From assembly GCF_018919065.1 (NCBI RefSeq), contig NZ_JAHLQG010000034.1, positions 1-64,000 of the forward strand: a stretch of 64,000 bases of DNA. Direction: 5' to 3'. Of the stretch, positions 37,305 to 45,009 are shown in pieces. Within the stretch, counting starts at the first letter, position 1, and each line of letters opens with the position of its first letter. Source of the DNA: Blautia sp. MSJ-9 (lineage in GTDB: Bacteria > Bacillota > Clostridia > Lachnospirales > Lachnospiraceae). The position numbers and the translations under genes are program-made. The notes beneath the pieces were generated by a model that ran no database searches, was not told the DNA's origin, and worked only from the letters and a program-made list of their open reading frames with translations.

Positions 37305-37704
37305 CCTTCCACGCCTCTGCAATCTCTTCCAGATTATACTCTTCATCGCTGTCAGTCTCTTCTTCCGACTCTTCCTGCGGAATAAACGCACTATATAAAG
37401 CCCGTGTCACGATCAACTCACGAATCTGTCTGGTATCATTACCAATAGCCAGTTTCATACTCTGATCCAGCAATTCATTCTGAAAACGCCCTGCATCTTC
37501 AAAATCCACGGCCTTTATTCTTCCGTCAGCTGCCCGCTCCTTGCTGGAAAAAAAGATCAAATATTCGTCAGCGTTCTGATCAATTCCTATGTAGTATTCG
37601 TCCATTAACAGATATGCAGCTCGGTAAACAGCCTTCAATGGATAAATATCTTTCTTCACCTTAAAGCAGATTCTGCCATCTTCTATTCTTTCATAATCTA
37701 ACAT
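37294..37704 (-). CDS. hxsD: HxsD-like accessory protein
   Basis: A 136-residue soluble protein, first gene of the HXS operon. KDIYPLKAVYRAAYLLMDEY is followed by a strand pair (YIGIDQNADEYLIFFSSK) and RFQNELLDQSMKLAI, the equivalent of the HxsD C-terminal motif, then an acidic tail (EESEEETDSDEEYNLEEIAE). HxsD is the small conserved partner of HxsB and HxsC. AAAGGA lies eight bases before the ATG, and a TATAAT-like -10 lies at 37741-37746 without a good -35. Confidence 0.65.
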   Translation of the reverse strand: MLDYERIEDGRICFKVKKDIYPLKAVYRAAYLLMDEYYIGIDQNADEYLIFFSSKERAADGRIKAVDFEDAGRFQNELLDQSMKLAIGNDTRQIRELIVTRALYSAFIPQEESEEETDSDEEYNLEEIAEAWKDEE

Positions 37705-37854
37705 ATATCAGGTCCTTTATGATTTGTAGTATTTTTCTTTATTATATACCTGTTGGAAGGGGAAATCTATCATAATTGGAGAGAAAAATCTTTTTGGAGG
37801 GAAGTTTTATTCGACATTGTTCGAGATTGGAATGAGATATAAATAAAAAAATGA

Positions 37855-37899
37855 TTTCATGCTATCCACTTGTTTTTAAGTGTTAATGATAACATGAAA
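37855..37899. repeat. Intergenic hairpin repeat, copy B
   Basis: TTTCATGCTATC pairs with GATAACATGAAA (one mismatch). The right arm shares GTTAATGATAACATG exactly with copy A at 27988-28033. Both copies lie just downstream of small secreted-protein genes, and neither has a T-run. Confidence 0.55.
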
Positions 37900-37972
37900 C
37901 CATTTCTCTGTAAAATTACGTCAGCTTTTCTTTTTATGTAATATTGCTGACTATCATATTTGTATTAAGAAT

Positions 37973-38107
37973 TTAATATCTCTTCCATTTAAGCTTTGAA
38001 AAGGACTTACCACTCTCATTTTTGATGATCTTCTTAGTATATGCAGGTATATGCAGAATACTCTGCCTTTGTAACTTCCTGACCCTTTACGGATTTTTTC
38101 CACCTCA
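37973..38107 (-). pseudogene. C-terminal remnant of a secreted-protein gene
   Basis: The minus strand encodes WKKSVKGQEVTKAEYSAYT, then a 10-base tandem duplication (GCATATACCT region near 38040) shifts the frame, and AYTKKIIKNESGKSFSKLKW continues to a TAA at 37973. Removing one copy restores a single reading frame. The upstream part is lost at a stop near 38110. Such Lys/Tyr-rich tails occur in clostridial secreted proteins; the identity is unknown. It explains part of the 430-base gap before the HXS operon. Confidence 0.45.
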
Positions 38108-38134
38108 ATCAGGTAAAATCTTTGTCTCCTATTA

Positions 38135-38713
38135 TTAAACTCTCTTAAATTTTCCAGAAGAATATGTATATGTATAATTTTTTCTCCATGGACCATTAGT
38201 CAAAACTACATACGTCTTTAATACTATTTTGTTATCAGAAACACTTTTAACAGATGTATTAGAAATAGAACTATTCGTTATAAACAATTTGCTCTGAACA
38301 TTAAACACCGATACAAACTTTCCATTCTTATACTGATACAATTTATGCATCATCTGTTTGTCATTCATATTTGATTCAAATCTAATTGACAGAAATGTTC
38401 CACTATTCATTGTACATAAAACTGTTTCATAACGACCGCCCTGATCATCTCTTATATTACAGTTTAACGCCAACTTTTTATTGACATACACCTTTAAATG
38501 GTTATTTACATTAGAGGTCATGCTCTTTCGAGTATAAAATATATCTGCTTTTTTATCGCCAGTTACATCATACTGTTTATACGTTCTGTTCACTGCAAGA
38601 TTCACTTTTGCAGGCTGCGAAGTGCCACGTGCCATAACTCCTACAGGAGTTGCCATTACTAGAGCTGTCGCCAAAATTGTTACTAACATTTTCTTTAAAC
38701 TTATTTTCATCAT
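38135..38713 (-). CDS. Secreted protein of unknown function
   Basis: A 192-residue protein with a signal peptide (MLVTILATALVMATPVGVMA, cleavage near ARG). The mature part has VTGDKKADIFYTRK, a DxDGxxD-like calcium/FG-GAP type repeat, followed by alternating beta-strand sequence (LKVYVNKKLALNCNI, TFLSIRF) and KNYTYTYSSGKFKRV at the end. It is probably a small beta-propeller-like or FG-GAP surface protein. The ATG at 38713 is chosen for GGGAG about ten bases upstream. It lies upstream of the HXS operon but is separated by a gap with a repeat hairpin. Confidence 0.65.
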   Translation of the reverse strand: MMKISLKKMLVTILATALVMATPVGVMARGTSQPAKVNLAVNRTYKQYDVTGDKKADIFYTRKSMTSNVNNHLKVYVNKKLALNCNIRDDQGGRYETVLCTMNSGTFLSIRFESNMNDKQMMHKLYQYKNGKFVSVFNVQSKLFITNSSISNTSVKSVSDNKIVLKTYVVLTNGPWRKNYTYTYSSGKFKRV

Positions 38714-38894
38714 AGTCTTTTTTCTCCCATCTGTCTTTTCTTTGTACAAATCCATAATATATAATTTTCTTCCTCTTTTATTATAAATTTGTTAACAGTA
38801 TTATACTGTTTTTAACTATATATTGTTTTATTTCTGACAAAAAGCACATTTTTTATGATGAATAACATTTCAATATTCTATTTGAATGAAGTTT

Positions 38895-39080
38895 TTATTC
38901 GCAAAAGACATACCCAGGAAAGAGGATTCTTTCCTGGATATGCCATTCGCCTTGAAATCTTTTCTTCTGTTGATAATATGGGATAAAGCAGCGTTCTAAA
39001 GTGTCGCTGCTTATTAACCGCTGGCATTGGCAGCGGATGTTTTCTTCGGTGCCTGTGCGCACCTGCATCACATACCACAT
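38895..39080 (-). pseudogene. LoaP N-terminal fragment
   Basis: An ATG at 39080 after GGAGGT opens MWYVMQVRTGTEENIRCQCQ, then CFIPYYQQKKRFQGEWHIQE and ILFPGYVFCE, an ordinary NGN domain of a LoaP/NusG paralogue. The frame then ends, so the KOW domain is missing. No polysaccharide operon follows. It is a better NGN match than the loaP copy at 18465-18976 and may come from a lost operon. Confidence 0.75.
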
Positions 39081-39378
39081 TGGATCCGTTACCTCCGTAT
39101 TTTTGGTATGCTTCGCCATTCTGCCTGTGTTGCAAGACAGATTCTTACTTCAAGATATGTAAGATCCATATCTTCAAACGCGGCAAAGCGACGATTTAAA
39201 GACAAAAGACTTTTGTTTTCGGTATTTTTTGCCATGAAAATTCATCTATCACTAGAGATTTTGTAAAAATTTTTAATATCCGAATATGCCTGATTGAAAA
39301 TCCAACTTAATTATAATGACAGAAAAGGGAGCCTGACCGAAATGATCAAATCTCCCCTTCAACTATTCTTACATTATA

Positions 39379-41220
39379 TTATTCCACAGTTACACTTTTA
39401 GCCAGGTTTCTCGGCTTATCTACATCCAGACCTTTAGCTACGCTGACGTAGTATCCCAGTAACTGAAGTGGGATAACCGCCAGTGAAGTTGCAAAGTGCG
39501 GGTCTGTTTTTGGGATGTAGACGGTGAAGTCTGCGGTATCTTCTATATTATAGTGTCCGTATGTTGTAAGGCCCATAAGGTAGGCGCCACGGCTCTTGCA
39601 TTCTACCATATTGGAGACTGTTTTCTCATAAAGATGATCCTGAGTGAGGACGCCAATTACGAGGGTTCCGTCTTCGATGAGGGAGATGGTGCCGTGTTTG
39701 AGTTCGCCTGCTGCGTAGGCTTCTGTGTGTACGTAGCTGACTTCTTTCATTTTCAGGCTGCCTTCCATGCTGATGGCATAATCGATGCCACGACCGATAA
39801 AGAAGGCGTCTTTTGCATTTGCCTGTTTGGCTGCGAACCACTGGATACGTTCTTTGTCGTCTTCGATGATCTTGGTGATCTTATCCGGAAGGGCTTTCAG
39901 TTCTGTGATCAGCTGCTGGTATTTCTCTTCTGTAATCTGCTCTCTTACTCTGGCGAACTGTACTGCCAGGGTATAGGAAGCGATGAGCTGAGTGCTGTAT
40001 GCTTTTGTGGTTGCTACGGAGATTTCCGGACCTGCCAGGGTATAGAAAACGTTATCTGCTTCTCTGGCAATGGAAGAACCTACTACATTGACGATTCCCA
40101 GTGTACGGATACCGTTCTGCTTTGCTTCGCGGAGTGCTGCCAGACTGTCTGCTGTCTCACCGGACTGACTGACAATGATCACAAGTCCGTTTGGATCCAG
40201 GATCGGGTTTCTGTAACGGAATTCAGATGCAAGTTCTACACGTACCGGAATTCTGGCCAGGTCTTCAATTACATACTGAGCTGCCATTCCTACATGGTAC
40301 GCAGAGCCGCAGGCTACAATATAAATCTGGCTGATTTTGCGGATATCCTCTTCTGTAAGACCTACTTCTGTAAGATCAATGTGATCGTCTTTGAGTACAG
40401 AATACAGAGTATCATGGACTGCTTTCGGCTGTTCATGAATCTCTTTCATCATAAAGTGCTCAAATCCGGCTTTCTCTGCTGCTTCTGCATCCCATTCGAT
40501 AGTCTTTGGCTCTTTCTGGATCTCGTCACCGTCCAGATTGTAGAAAGTAATCTCACCTTTTCTGACACGGGCCATTTCCAGGTTTCCGATATAATATACG
40601 TTGCGGGTATATTTCAGGATTGCCGGGACATCAGAGGCAATATAGGATTCACCGTTCTCTACGCCAAGGATCATTGGACTGTCTTTTCTTGTCACATAAA
40701 TCTCTTCCGGATAATCTTTGAACATGATTGCCATCGCATAGGAGCCACGGATACGAACCATCGCATGATTGATAGCATCTACCGGTGTACCAAGATATTT
40801 CTTATAATAATAGTCTACCAGTTTAACTGCTACCTCTGTATCTGTAGATGAATAGAATTCATATCCGTTACGGATGAGTTTATCCTTTAACTCCTGATAA
40901 TTCTCAATGATTCCATTGTGGACTGCTACCACATTTCCATCATCGCTCATATGCGGATGTGCGTTTGTCTCAGATGGCTCGCCATGAGTTGCCCATCTGG
41001 TATGTCCGATTCCGCATGTACCTGGAACAGACTCTCCATCGCTGGTCTTGTCTGCAAGAACTTTCAGACGTCCTTTCGCTTTGATAATTGCTGTATCGCC
41101 TTCTCCGTCACGAACTGCCAGACCTGCTGAGTCATATCCTCTGTATTCCAGTCTGGACAAACCGTACAGCAGAATCGGTGCTGCCTGATGATTACCTGTA
41201 AATCCTACAATTCCACACAT
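39379..41220 (-). CDS. glmS: Glutamine-fructose-6-phosphate aminotransferase
   Basis: Makes glucosamine-6-phosphate from fructose-6-phosphate and glutamine, the entry to UDP-GlcNAc for wall and capsule. The N-terminal Cys2 nucleophile (MCGIVGF) begins the glutaminase domain with GHTRWATHGEPSETNAHPH. Two SIS domains follow (ACGSAYHVGMAAQY; SQSGETADSLAAL; GRGIDYAISMEGSLKMKE), and the chain ends PRNLAKSVTVE. The 613-residue length is normal. CAGGAGGA precedes the ATG. A 235-base leader with a terminator-like hairpin lies upstream, and the glmS ribozyme is not recognisable. Confidence 0.97.
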   Translation of the reverse strand: MCGIVGFTGNHQAAPILLYGLSRLEYRGYDSAGLAVRDGEGDTAIIKAKGRLKVLADKTSDGESVPGTCGIGHTRWATHGEPSETNAHPHMSDDGNVVAVHNGIIENYQELKDKLIRNGYEFYSSTDTEVAVKLVDYYYKKYLGTPVDAINHAMVRIRGSYAMAIMFKDYPEEIYVTRKDSPMILGVENGESYIASDVPAILKYTRNVYYIGNLEMARVRKGEITFYNLDGDEIQKEPKTIEWDAEAAEKAGFEHFMMKEIHEQPKAVHDTLYSVLKDDHIDLTEVGLTEEDIRKISQIYIVACGSAYHVGMAAQYVIEDLARIPVRVELASEFRYRNPILDPNGLVIIVSQSGETADSLAALREAKQNGIRTLGIVNVVGSSIAREADNVFYTLAGPEISVATTKAYSTQLIASYTLAVQFARVREQITEEKYQQLITELKALPDKITKIIEDDKERIQWFAAKQANAKDAFFIGRGIDYAISMEGSLKMKEVSYVHTEAYAAGELKHGTISLIEDGTLVIGVLTQDHLYEKTVSNMVECKSRGAYLMGLTTYGHYNIEDTADFTVYIPKTDPHFATSLAVIPLQLLGYYVSVAKGLDVDKPRNLAKSVTVE

Positions 41221-41384
41221 TTTCTATATTCCTCCTGAATAATTCTTCAAACCTTCAAAGTTCGCAGATTTGTTATATAAATCACTTCTTTTCTCATGTT
41301 TGTCGGTTCTGAGATTCAAATTTCCTATCATGCATACAGACATGAAAATGATTCTTCCATTTTTTGACCCTGATATCATAATGC

Positions 41385-41439
41385 AAAAAAACAGAGGCAA
41401 AATCTCTTCTGCCCCTGACTGAAACCTGTGATTTCGGGG
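41385..41439 (-). promoter_or_regulatory. Attenuator-like leader structure upstream of glmS
   Basis: On the minus strand CAGGGGCA pairs with TGCCTCTG, followed by a T7 run, forming an intrinsic terminator in the leader. Just before it, CCCCGAAA can pair with TTTC and the GGGG of the terminator arm, an exclusive alternative fold. This pattern fits transcription attenuation. The effector is unknown. It could instead just end the upstream transglutaminase transcript. Confidence 0.5.
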
Positions 41440-41462
41440 TGTTTCTTTCCATATCGTGTTTC

Positions 41463-41491
41463 ATTGTAGCATGATGTTTCACTTATGGCAA
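41463..41491 (-). promoter_or_regulatory. Promoter of glmS
   Basis: Minus strand: -35 TTGCCA (41486-41491), 17-base spacer ending in TGC (extended -10), -10 TACAAT (41463-41468). It lies upstream of the leader hairpin. Confidence 0.65.
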
Positions 41492-41608
41492 GAAAATCGC
41501 CCAAAACGATATACTCTGTTTTTATGAAAGTACTTTCGCAAACATTATTCTTTTATAATATCCTCAAGATTTTTTTATAAACAAAGGTCACCAAAACCCC
41601 GAGACACT

Positions 41609-43216
41609 TTATTTTACTTTCTGGCTTTTTACAGTGGACCATCCACTATATACTTTTTCGCCGTTTTTATCATATGTATAGGAACGGATTCTGTAATAAT
41701 ATGTGTGTCCTTTTTTCAGTTTCATATTTGTGTATCTTATGGTGGAACCAGATTGGATCACTGCTGCCTTTACATAGGAATTGGTAGTTCCTGCACGGCG
41801 GTAAATCTCATATCCTTTCGCTCCTTTTGATTTCTTCCAGCTGATCACAAGTTTGCCGGCTGTCTTGTTTGATATGCCTGTAATTGTTGTTTTTGCCGGT
41901 TTTGCGGTCAGGCCATCCGCCGAATAGGACTCCTGTGTCATCAGAAGGATAGAATTCTTTCCTGTTCCATATAATTTCTTCGTATCTGTATCGTATGCAT
42001 AATGCATGTTTATGCTGTCTGTGGCATATGTATAGCCTTTGGAAATACTTCCGGAGAGTGGGGTATCCAGAAACAGCCCGCCCCCGGCTCCTACTGTACC
42101 CTCATCGCTGTTGGTGATATCTGTCAGGTAGTATTTACCATTATTTGCAACAATATTCCACATGTGAGGTCCTGCTCCAGTTCCACCGCTCATGATACCG
42201 CTTACTGTATAACAAGTAATATCACTGAGATCGCATAAGTACTGGAATGCCTTGGAATAGCCCTCACAGACTACATTGGTGCTGTCATCTCCGTCAAAGA
42301 CATAAATCAGCTGCCAGGGATCTCCGTATTCATCCCAGTCCGTCACATCTTCATTATATGAAGTCAGATTGCAGATAATTTCTTTATATGCAAGAAGTTT
42401 CTCAGGTTCTGTGTAACTGCTGAATTCATTTACGATCATCTTCGCTTTGGCTGCTGCCTTCTTTGCAAGCTGTACGATTTTGGCGTTTACCTTATAGCTT
42501 CCAGATGCATAACTGTTGATCACTGGCATATATATGGAAATATTTGTAATCTTTACAGTTGTTTTGCCTCCTGTTGTAGATGTAGTATACCCATACTGCC
42601 ATATGGTTGATGCTGTTTTCTCATACCAGTAGAGTTCATAAGGACAGTCTACCAGCAGGCAGTTAATGATCCTGGAAGTATTCAGTGTACCGAAACGTGA
42701 GGATACTTCTTTCTCCAGCGCTGCTCCTTTTGCTGTAGTCTGCCAGGTGAGTCCAAGATTGGAACTGATACTGAATTTCGTTGAGCCTCCCTTGGATGCC
42801 ACTGTGGTGATCTTTCCTTTAAGTTCTTCATATAAGGTCTGCTGTACGCCGGTCAATACATCCTCTGCCACGGAAGTTCCAGGCAGTACGGAGATATCCT
42901 GCTCATATAGAATGCTGTTAAGGTATTCTTCCAAAAGTTGTTCATGATCCGGAATGTCTGCACTCGGAATCACGGTATCTGTCATAACTTCTGTATCATC
43001 GAAATTATCTTCCTTCGCATCTGAACTCTCTTCTCCGTTATCTGTATTCTCTTCGCCAGAGTCAAATTTCGGAATATCCTCTGTATCTGAACTGAAATCT
43101 GAAACAGTTGAAGCTGTACCATCTGTAAAATCAGACGCCGCTGCCGGTGCTGCCAGCATACCTGCTGCCAGCACCAGACTAAGTCCCAGGCTTATTATGT
43201 CTCTCTTCTTATGCAT
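41609..43216 (-). CDS. Secreted transglutaminase-like protein with Fn3 domain (paralogue)
   Basis: A 535-residue exported protein closely similar to the one at 30579-32378. The signal peptide is at residues 1-28 (LAAPAAASDF), then a shorter acidic linker, a transglutaminase-like core with C317 (VVCEGYSKAF), H351 (GAGPHMWNIV) and D366 (YYLTDITNSD), and a C-terminal Fn3 domain (LVISWKKSKGAKGYEIYRR onward). Core blocks around the Cys and His are almost identical between the paralogues while linkers differ. AAGGAGAG precedes the ATG. Targets are unknown. Confidence 0.85.
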   Translation of the reverse strand: MHKKRDIISLGLSLVLAAGMLAAPAAASDFTDGTASTVSDFSSDTEDIPKFDSGEENTDNGEESSDAKEDNFDDTEVMTDTVIPSADIPDHEQLLEEYLNSILYEQDISVLPGTSVAEDVLTGVQQTLYEELKGKITTVASKGGSTKFSISSNLGLTWQTTAKGAALEKEVSSRFGTLNTSRIINCLLVDCPYELYWYEKTASTIWQYGYTTSTTGGKTTVKITNISIYMPVINSYASGSYKVNAKIVQLAKKAAAKAKMIVNEFSSYTEPEKLLAYKEIICNLTSYNEDVTDWDEYGDPWQLIYVFDGDDSTNVVCEGYSKAFQYLCDLSDITCYTVSGIMSGGTGAGPHMWNIVANNGKYYLTDITNSDEGTVGAGGGLFLDTPLSGSISKGYTYATDSINMHYAYDTDTKKLYGTGKNSILLMTQESYSADGLTAKPAKTTITGISNKTAGKLVISWKKSKGAKGYEIYRRAGTTNSYVKAAVIQSGSTIRYTNMKLKKGHTYYYRIRSYTYDKNGEKVYSGWSTVKSQKVK

Positions 43217-43350
43217 ATTTAATCTCTCCTTATCTGCCGTAAAAAATAGAAAAATGGAAACATATCTGCCAATTTTTCTATATCATATCTACAATATCCT
43301 ATTTCGCCAAATAAAACAAGAGATTTAAAAAGTATGTACAGTAACACGCT

Positions 43351-43653
43351 CTAGCGTATTGCAGCTATTTTCTTATCCGCTCTGTATTCAGTACCTGCCA
43401 GAAGTCCTCGTTCTCCTGCCAGATAGCATAAATCTGCAAGACGTTCATATTTTGTCTGCATGCATGCAATGTAGTCATCCAGGAATCTCCTTACCGGATA
43501 TGGGATGTCTAGTCTCTCGTATCTGTTCTCCAGTTCAGTAAGGTCATTGTTATCCTGCTGGATGTATTTGTCTGTCATGCTCATTTCTGCCTTGAGAACA
43601 GCAAGTTTCTCCTCGTAGTTTGCTGTTAATTCCATTGCATTTATTGTATCCAT
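43351..43653 (-). CDS. Small unknown protein, coiled-coil-like
   Basis: A 100-residue soluble protein, charged and predicted mostly helical (ANYEEKLAVLKAEMSMTDKYI and DLTELENRYERLDI), with PYPVRRFLDDYIACMQTKYE in the C-terminal half. AGGAG precedes the ATG. No signal peptide and no family recognised. It is a single gene between the transglutaminase paralogue and a gene-free stretch. Confidence 0.6.
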   Translation of the reverse strand: MDTINAMELTANYEEKLAVLKAEMSMTDKYIQQDNNDLTELENRYERLDIPYPVRRFLDDYIACMQTKYERLADLCYLAGERGLLAGTEYRADKKIAAIR

Positions 43654-44133
43654 TATTCTCTTTTCTCCTATTATCCTGTGTCCGTGATCTGATGTTGTTA
43701 CTTCACTGCATTACTTTATATAATATATACTGTATTGAGTGTGTGTTATTTTAACCAAATCAGGTAATTCCCCTGCTTCAATTCTAAAAAGCAATAAGCA
43801 TTGAGTAGGGACTTGCTTGTATCAGGAGGAGTGCAAGTTCTTCCTGATAAACTGCGAAGCAATTATTTGGTTATGTGCAAGTAGCAAAGCGGAGGATTTT
43901 ATCCGCCTGACTGCTGCCGCAGCTGTGTTATGTAGAATAAAAAATCGTATATATTTTCTATATCTTGTGTTGTATTAGCAGTTATATTACATCTTTTCAC
44001 ATAATGTAGTGTGTTGGTTTCTGTCCTATTTCGAGTTTAATTTTAATTTTTATGCCTCTAAAAGTCAACGGAATTCGTCCGACGTTTTATGATATAATTC
44101 GACATTCATCTTGATAATACGTAGAAAAAAGCA
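43654..44133. other. Gene-free stretch with several hairpins, possible structured RNA
   Basis: No open frame is convincing. Between about 43770 and 43925 there are several nested dyads: AAGCAA / TTGCTT, TATCAGGA / TCCTGATA and GCGGA / TCCGC. The hairpin density is higher than in neighbouring gaps. It might be an uncharacterised RNA or a decayed element; I could not match it to a known class. Confidence 0.3.
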
Positions 44134-44164
44134 GCTGCCCGTCATGTAACTACATGCGGGCAGC
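44134..44164 (-). terminator. Terminator after glycosyltransferase gene
   Basis: Stem GCTGCCCG..ATGTA / TACAT..CGGGCAGC, near-perfect, followed on the minus strand by a T6 run. It lies 20 bases past the stop of the glycosyltransferase gene. Confidence 0.85.
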
Positions 44165-44184
44165 GATAAAAAAGTGGATTTTTT

Positions 44185-44904
44185 TCAGGTGTTGCGGATG
44201 ATCCGGTTTAATTTCATGAAGTCTATGACTGCCTGTTTTCCGATCTTGCAGATTTTCTTCATGTTAATGGAATTGACTCCTCCCTGGCGGGGACGGAAAG
44301 TGATAGGCAGATATTTGATGGTACATCCTTTTTTCTTGTAGATTACCGCCAGAAGAACGTTAGAAAGATTGAAGTTCTTCGGAATCAGGGCAATGTATCT
44401 GCGCATTGTTTGCGCTTTCATCAGACGATATGGAGTGTTTGCATCTGTTAGAGTTAGACCGAAACAGATACGAATAACTAATTTCAGTGTTTTGGTCACA
44501 AATACACGGGAAAATCCGTCTTGTCTGTCCTTTCTCCACCCGATAACCATGTCGTATTTCTGTCTGCGGTTCCAGAACGGTTCAAACTCTTCCGGAAGTG
44601 TCTGACCATCGGAATCTGTCTGGAATATGTAGTCTGCACCGTTCTTCAGAGCATATTTATACCCGTATAGCACGGTTGCTCCATGTCCACCGTTTGGCTT
44701 TGTCAGCGGAGTCAGAAGCGGTCGTGTTTCAGCGCATTGTTTTAATTTCTCATATGTGGAATCTTTGCTTCCGTCGTCAATGATCACCAAGCGGGACTGA
44801 CCATTCCCATTATGCTTCTCTATAATGGGATACCAATCGTTGACGACCTGCTCAATGTTATCCTGTTCGTTGTATGCAGGAATAACGATATATAGCTTAT
44901 CCAT
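44185..44904 (-). CDS. Glycosyltransferase family 2 (dolichol-phosphate-mannose synthase-like)
   Basis: A 239-residue cytoplasmic GT2 enzyme. LYIVIPAYNEQDNIEQVVND opens it, LVIIDDGSKDSTYEKL and YIFQTDSDGQTLPEEFEPFW provide the nucleotide and metal sites, and GWRKDRQDGFSRVFVTKTLK matches DPM1-like enzymes that transfer sugar to polyprenyl phosphate. The ATG at 44904 has AAAGGAG upstream; an earlier ATG at 44940 does not. There is no membrane anchor. It may be the last gene of the riboswitch operon or separate; a link to cobalamin is not obvious. Confidence 0.9.
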   Translation of the reverse strand: MDKLYIVIPAYNEQDNIEQVVNDWYPIIEKHNGNGQSRLVIIDDGSKDSTYEKLKQCAETRPLLTPLTKPNGGHGATVLYGYKYALKNGADYIFQTDSDGQTLPEEFEPFWNRRQKYDMVIGWRKDRQDGFSRVFVTKTLKLVIRICFGLTLTDANTPYRLMKAQTMRRYIALIPKNFNLSNVLLAVIYKKKGCTIKYLPITFRPRQGGVNSINMKKICKIGKQAVIDFMKLNRIIRNT

Positions 44905-45009
44905 AGTGCCTCTCCTTTGGATGTTTTCATTACTGTCCACTTTGTCTCAGTAACGATGTTTGATGAAATCCATTATAGCACATATACATAGGAAATGGTA
45001 TTGCAGAGT

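Noticed and set aside
37954-38196. 80-codon minus-strand frame
   Set aside because: Its frame overlaps the end of the secreted-protein gene; the better reading is a broken remnant in another frame.
39496-40851. Long plus-strand open frame opposite glmS
   Set aside because: It is the shadow of glmS, has no ribosome site and its translation is Cys/Phe-rich without motifs.
41221-41460. glmS ribozyme
   Set aside because: The conserved ribozyme core could not be recognised; only a terminator-like leader was seen.
41294-41482. 62-codon minus-strand frame in the glmS leader
   Set aside because: It overlaps promoter and leader hairpins, has no ribosome site and a composition unlike a protein.
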